From: Polyangia bacterium
GTDB lineage: Bacteria; Myxococcota_A; Polyangia; Nannocystales; Nannocystaceae
NCBI GenBank assembly: GCA_030430565.1
Contig: JAUIKS010000013.1
Span: 186,001 to 250,000, forward strand
Reading direction: 5' to 3'
DNA: 64,000 nt
A model generated the notes under the pieces. That model saw nothing but the letters and a program-made list of their open reading frames with translations. It did not search any database and was not told the DNA's origin. Every line of letters begins with the position of its first letter. Within the stretch, counting starts at the first letter, position 1. The position numbers and the translations under genes were made by a program. This document shows positions 59,730 through 64,000 of the stretch, in pieces.

Positions 59730-62700
59730 GTGTATGCTCCGCGCGTGTCTGGCCCAGCGCCACTACCACAGCGCGAGACCCGAGCGCAGGCGCTCGCCGA
59801 GCTCGAGGCACGGCAGCGCGCTGAGCTGCCCGCCCCAGGCGGGGGCCGCCTGCTGGAGCGTGAGACCTCGCGTGTGCGTGTGCCGGAGGGCGGGATCCTG
59901 CCGGCCTCCGAGGCGTGGCTCGAGCGGCTCTACGCCGGCGAACTCGTCCCGCGGGAGAAGAAGCCGCTGGTCGTCGACACCCGTCGCTCCTGGGGTCCGC
60001 TGATGGTCTCGGTGGACGAGCGCCCGCTGGTCGTGCTCGACGCGTGCTCACAGATCGCGACGTTGACGCACGGCTTCGCCCACCCCGGGATGCTCGCGGC
60101 CGTCGACGGCGGTCGCTTCGACGGCTGCCTGTGGAGCAACCCCGACACCCGCGTTCGCAGGGTCAAGGAGCTCGAGGACTTCGTCGACGCGCTCAAGCGG
60201 CGCGCGCCGCCCGGGCTCGAGCACGTCAGCGTGGTCGGGGCAGGGGGCGCCGAGGCCAATGAGAAGGCGCTGCGGATCGCCCGGCTGCACGCGCCGCCCG
60301 CGAGCGAAGGCCCGCGCACGCGCGTGCTCGCGTTTCGCGGGGCGTTCCACGGGCGGACCTGGGTCTCGCTCGGGTCGACCTGGAACCCCAAAAAACGCGG
60401 CCCCTTCGAACTCGAGGGCTACGAGGCCGTGTTCTGTGAGCCGACCCTCGAGGCCGCGACCGCGGCGCTCAGCGGGCCGCAGGCGCACGAGCTGTACGCG
60501 ATCATCGTCGAGCCGATGATGTCAGAGGGCGGCGAGCGCTATCTCGCGCGCGAGTTCTTCGTCGGTCTGCTCACGCTCGCGCGGCGCCACGGGCTGCCGC
60601 TGATCGTCGATGAGGTCCAGACGGGCTTCGGCACCGGCGGGCCGTTTCTGTGGTGGCAGCGGCTCGGGCTCGGCGAGGATGAGGAGACGACCCCCGACCT
60701 GATCACGCTGGCGAAGAAGGCCAACGTCGGCGTGGTTCTGTCGCGCTGGCCCGACCCCGAGCGAGCGCACACACAGGCGCCGGTGGTCTCGGTGGTGCGT
60801 GGGCACATTCAGCTCGAGACCGCCGATGAGCCGGCTGAGGCGTTGACCGCCGCCGGCCTGGCCGCGCGCGTCGAGGCCCTGGCGGCGGCGTTCCCGAGCC
60901 AGGTCGAGAACGCGCGGGTCGCCGGGACGACCTTCGCCTTCGAGCTGCCGGACGAGGACGCGCGCGCGGCCTTCTTGGCGCAGCGGCTGCACCGCGGGCT
61001 GATGCTCTACGGCGGCGGCGCGCGGACGCTGCGGTTTCGCCTGAACGCGCGCTGGGACGCGCGCCTGCTCGACGACCTGTTCGAACGCATCGCGGGCGTC
61101 CTGCGCGACCTGGCCCAAGCGCCCGCCGCCGCGCCGCAGTGGCGCGCCGAGGGCTACGAGGAGGTCTGCCCCGAGGAGCCCGAGGCCGCCGCGCTTCGCT
61201 ATCAGCTGCGCCCGATCGAGGAGGGGGACTGGCGCCAGGTTATGGCGCTGGAGCGCGAGGCCTACGAGACCGAGCGCCAGGGCAGCGAGCAGTTTTTGCG
61301 GCGGATCCGCGACGGCGGCTTCGGCCTGGTCGCGGTCGAGCTGCCGCCCGAGCCGGCGCCAGCGACGGAGGGCGAGCCGGCGGAGGTGTCCGAGGGGGCA
61401 GGGGGGGCGGTGCTCGGCTTCTGCCTCGGCGGTCCGCTCGAGAACTACCGCGACGTCGCCGGCCCCGATCGGGATCCCGCGCTCAAGCGGCGGCCCGGCG
61501 AGGTGTTCTACTCGGCCGACGTGACGGTCGCTGAGCGGGCCCGCGGCTGCGGGCTCGGGCGCGAGCTCAAGCGCGCGCAGATCGAGTGGGCGCGCGCGCA
61601 GGGCTTCCGGATCGTCTCGGGGCGCAACCGCGTCGGCGACGCGATGGTGGCGCTCAACCGATCGTTCGGCGCGTTCCCGGTCGTGACCTTCGACGGCCTC
61701 TACAAAGACGGAGACGGCGGCCTGCTCGCGGCCGAGTACTATCACATCCCGCTCGACGTGCCCTTCCAGCTGCTGCCGCCGCTCGAGGAGGATGTCTCTC
61801 CAGCCAGCTCGGTGGTCGGCGCGCTCGTCTCGGACGAAGAGGTCGATCTCGCCAGCGGCCTGCAGCAGCCCTTCGGCGAGGCGCCCGCGTTCATGGCGAG
61901 CCGCGAGCTTATCGGGCCGCTGACCAGCCGAATCAACCTCAGCAACTACACGACGCCCGACGTGGTGCAGTACGCCGAGCACCTGCGCCTGATGCTCCCG
62001 CGGGGTACGCGGCACATGTACTTCACGACATCTCGCGACGAGGCCGTCGACAAGGGCCTGCGCTGCCTCCGGCTCTCGCGCCCCGCCGCCCAGATCGCGC
62101 TGAGCCTCGAGGGCGGCTACGTCGGCCACGTCACCGCGGCCGCGCGGGGGCTCTCGGATCCGCGCGGTTTCGGCTCGGAGTTCTCGCTGCTGCGCTGGCC
62201 GCGGCTCCCACACCCGGCCGCGTCGACCAGCGCCCGGGGCGTCGAGGCGACGGTCGCGGCGCTCGACGCGATCGTGCAGGAGCACGGCGCGGCGTCGATC
62301 CTCGGCCTCGTGGTCGAGCTGGTCGGCGAGCGCTCGGGGCTCCGTCTCGACGGCGACTGCTCCGCGCTGCTGGCGGCCGCGTGCCGTCGACACGACATCC
62401 CGCTCGTGCTCGTCGAGACCGCCAGCGGCGGCTACCGCAACGGGCTCGGGGCGTGGGCCGTCGACGCCATGCCGCCGGGCGTCGTCCCCGACATGGTGCT
62501 CTGGTACCCCGGGGGCCAGCTCGGGCACGTCTTCGTCGGCGACCGGTATTGGGTCGACGAGCCGCTCACGCTGATCTCGACCTGGGACGGCGACGAGGTC
62601 TCGGTGATCCGCGCGCACGAGCACCTCCGCGCGGCCGGCAAGCTCGAGACGCTCGCCGAGGCCAGTGAGTCCCTGGGCGCGCTGCTCGAGATGCTCGTGC

Positions 62701-62948
62701 CCGCGCACTTCGCCGGCACCGTGGTCGGCGGCCTCGGGCTCTACCGCACGCTGACCTTTGAGGACGCCGCCGACGCCGAGGCCGTGCGGGCCGCCTGCCG
62801 CAAGCGCGGCCTGGTCCTCGGGACCGGTCTCCCTGGTACGCTGGTGGTCGCGCCGCCGCTGTCGATCGACGGCGCGACGATTCAGGGGCTCCGACGGCGA
62901 CTCAACGGGGCCCTGGCGGCCGCGGCCGGCCGCGAGCGCGCGAGCTGA
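59730..62948 (+). CDS. Aminotransferase - GNAT acetyltransferase - pseudo-aminotransferase fusion
   Basis: 1072 aa. Domain 1 (about 45-460) is a class III PLP aminotransferase, most like lysine or omega-amino acid types: VDEVQTGFGTGGPF, PLP lysine in DLITLAKKANVG (K329 or K330). Domain 2 (about 488-690) is GNAT-like, with the acetyl-CoA loop RGCGLGRELK near 600. Domain 3 (about 715-1070) is again class III-like (YFTTSRDEAVDKGLR, ALSLEGGYVGHVTAAARG), but the lysine position reads DMVLWYPGGQLGH and the Asp loop reads VETASGGYRNG, so it is probably inactive. A GTG at 59745 after TATGCT is an alternative start. Likely makes an N-acetylated amine or amino acid; the substrate is unknown. Confidence 0.8.
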   Translation: MYAPRVSGPAPLPQRETRAQALAELEARQRAELPAPGGGRLLERETSRVRVPEGGILPASEAWLERLYAGELVPREKKPLVVDTRRSWGPLMVSVDERPLVVLDACSQIATLTHGFAHPGMLAAVDGGRFDGCLWSNPDTRVRRVKELEDFVDALKRRAPPGLEHVSVVGAGGAEANEKALRIARLHAPPASEGPRTRVLAFRGAFHGRTWVSLGSTWNPKKRGPFELEGYEAVFCEPTLEAATAALSGPQAHELYAIIVEPMMSEGGERYLAREFFVGLLTLARRHGLPLIVDEVQTGFGTGGPFLWWQRLGLGEDEETTPDLITLAKKANVGVVLSRWPDPERAHTQAPVVSVVRGHIQLETADEPAEALTAAGLAARVEALAAAFPSQVENARVAGTTFAFELPDEDARAAFLAQRLHRGLMLYGGGARTLRFRLNARWDARLLDDLFERIAGVLRDLAQAPAAAPQWRAEGYEEVCPEEPEAAALRYQLRPIEEGDWRQVMALEREAYETERQGSEQFLRRIRDGGFGLVAVELPPEPAPATEGEPAEVSEGAGGAVLGFCLGGPLENYRDVAGPDRDPALKRRPGEVFYSADVTVAERARGCGLGRELKRAQIEWARAQGFRIVSGRNRVGDAMVALNRSFGAFPVVTFDGLYKDGDGGLLAAEYYHIPLDVPFQLLPPLEEDVSPASSVVGALVSDEEVDLASGLQQPFGEAPAFMASRELIGPLTSRINLSNYTTPDVVQYAEHLRLMLPRGTRHMYFTTSRDEAVDKGLRCLRLSRPAAQIALSLEGGYVGHVTAAARGLSDPRGFGSEFSLLRWPRLPHPAASTSARGVEATVAALDAIVQEHGAASILGLVVELVGERSGLRLDGDCSALLAAACRRHDIPLVLVETASGGYRNGLGAWAVDAMPPGVVPDMVLWYPGGQLGHVFVGDRYWVDEPLTLISTWDGDEVSVIRAHEHLRAAGKLETLAEASESLGALLEMLVPAHFAGTVVGGLGLYRTLTFEDAADAEAVRAACRKRGLVLGTGLPGTLVVAPPLSIDGATIQGLRRRLNGALAAAAGRERAS

Positions 62949-62985
62949 GGCGCGCGGGACAATTGCGACGCGAGAGCGAGGGCGG

Positions 62986-64000
62986 ATGGGCGAGAGTCAC
63001 GACGGGGCCGACACGACGCTGTTCGAGCGCCAGCGCGAGCACCTGTTCTTCACCTGGTCGGCGCAGCGCGACGTCCAGCCCCTGACGATCGTCGAGGCCG
63101 CCGGCCCGCGGTTTCGCACCCTCGAGGACGGGTGGCTGTGGGACCTCGAGAGCCAGGTCTACAACGTCAACGTCGGGCACCGGCACGCGCACCTCCAGGC
63201 CCGGATGACCGCACAGATCCAGGAGCTGCCGGCGGCGGCGCCCAACGCCGCGCTGCCGATCCGCGCCGAGCTCGGCGAGCTGCTGCGACGGCACACGGGG
63301 CTGCACCGGGCGTTCCTGACGACCGGCGGCTCCGAGGCGACCGAGAACGCGATCAAGATCGCGCGCCTGGTGACCGGGCGCAGCAAGATCGTGACGCGGC
63401 GCAGCTCCTACCACGGCGCGACCTTGGCGGTGCTCGGTGTCGCCGGCGACGCGCGCAAGGAGCCCTACGCGCGCCACCTCGCGCCGGCGTTTCACATCGA
63501 CGACCCATACCCGTGGACGCCCGAGACGCCGTCGAGCTGGGTCCGCAGCCTCGAGGCGCTGATCGAGCGCGAGGGCCCCGAGACCATCGCGGCCGTGCTG
63601 CTCGAGGGCTTCACGGGGACCAACGGCATGCAGCTCCCGCCGCAAGACTTCTGGCCGCGCGCGCGCGCGCTGTGTGACGCCCACGGGATCCTGCTGATCG
63701 ACGACGAGATCTTCAGCGGCTTCGGGCGCACCGGTCGCTGGTTCGCGCACGAGCATTTTCTCGGGGGCCACACGCCCGACATGATGATCGTCGGCAAGGG
63801 CCTGACCTCCGGCTACGCGCCGCTGGCCGGCGTCGTCGTCGCCGAGCACGTCGCCGCGCACTTCGACACCAACAAGCTGTGGTGCGGGCTCACGACCTAC
63901 GCGCACCCGGTCTCGTGCGCGGCCGCGGTCGGCTCGATCGAGGTCTTGGAGCGCGAGCAGCTCATCGCGAACGCGCGCGACCGCGGCGAGACGCTGCGCG
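62986..64000 (+). CDS. Class III aminotransferase, 3' truncated by the window
   Basis: 338 codons are visible from the ATG at 62986, 37 bases after the fusion gene, so probably the same operon. PLP-fold motifs: LTTGGSEATENAIKIARL, YHGATLAVLGVAGD, IDDEIFSGFGRTGRWFAHEH and the lysine in MIVGKGLTSGYAPLAG. Unlike the third domain of the neighbour, the Asp and Lys are intact. It is similar to omega-amino acid:pyruvate and GABA-type aminotransferases; substrate unknown. The C-terminal small domain lies outside the window. Confidence 0.88.
   Translation, partial: MGESHDGADTTLFERQREHLFFTWSAQRDVQPLTIVEAAGPRFRTLEDGWLWDLESQVYNVNVGHRHAHLQARMTAQIQELPAAAPNAALPIRAELGELLRRHTGLHRAFLTTGGSEATENAIKIARLVTGRSKIVTRRSSYHGATLAVLGVAGDARKEPYARHLAPAFHIDDPYPWTPETPSSWVRSLEALIEREGPETIAAVLLEGFTGTNGMQLPPQDFWPRARALCDAHGILLIDDEIFSGFGRTGRWFAHEHFLGGHTPDMMIVGKGLTSGYAPLAGVVVAEHVAAHFDTNKLWCGLTTYAHPVSCAAAVGSIEVLEREQLIANARDRGETLR

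Noticed and set aside
60522-62708. 728-codon minus-strand frame
   Set aside because: Opposite the aminotransferase fusion; no motif, Arg/His-rich.

Overview
The window is a high-GC, gene-dense stretch of a diderm bacterial chromosome. The lolCDE-bamA-ompH-fabZ run, an FHA/AAA+ regulator, surface lipoproteins with VWA, MopE-like and choice-of-anchor L features, a GldA/GldFG-type ABC system and a kinase-like protein with a long low-complexity tail all fit a myxobacterium (Myxococcota). I favour the Nannocystineae side, but that is inference: no rRNA or tRNA gene is visible here to confirm it.

Layout. 1-11090: the end of prfB, two LolC/E-type permeases and LolD, BamA, two tandem Skp/OmpH chaperones, FabZ and a lipoprotein, then a 56-codon gene closed by a strong terminator. 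11239-20218: an FHA/AAA+/Fis regulator with altered motifs, then the compact block folP-cdaA-cdaR-glmM-nnrED (c-di-AMP synthesis beside cell-wall precursor synthesis) and a TPR-like lipoprotein. 20276-25820: a translationally coupled gliding-type ABC system (ATPase, fused permease/GldG-like protein, DUF4340 protein). 26024-31588: a GNAT + cyclic-nucleotide-domain fusion, lipoproteins, a solute-binding protein and a beta-barrel candidate. 31653-36248: yicC, gmk, a RelA/SpoT homologue with a damaged synthetase site, and a small basic protein. 36571-47430: a pseudokinase with RGWTM repeats, small and low-complexity proteins, tmk, a PilZ protein, era and der. 47718-58618: a VWA lipoprotein, a DPPR-synthase-like prenyltransferase, murJ, a second VWA lipoprotein, and two tandem Cys-rich lipoproteins. 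58631-64000: an AraC regulator diverging from an aminotransferase-GNAT-pseudo-aminotransferase fusion, followed by a second class III aminotransferase cut by the window end.

Many genes overlap by 4 bases (131, 5035, 9720, 13868, 21316, 23580, 33467, 45850), which points to translational coupling. The outer-envelope genes (Lol, BamA, Skp) would act together in lipoprotein and outer-membrane-protein delivery. CdaA, its likely regulator CdaR and GlmM form the same module known from Firmicutes.

The most unusual item is not a gene. It is a dispersed element of about 150 bp (30361-30492, 30556-30702 and, inverted, 49603-49745), found each time between converging genes. Its three nested stems stay paired while their sequences change between copies, which is the signature of a selected RNA or DNA structure.
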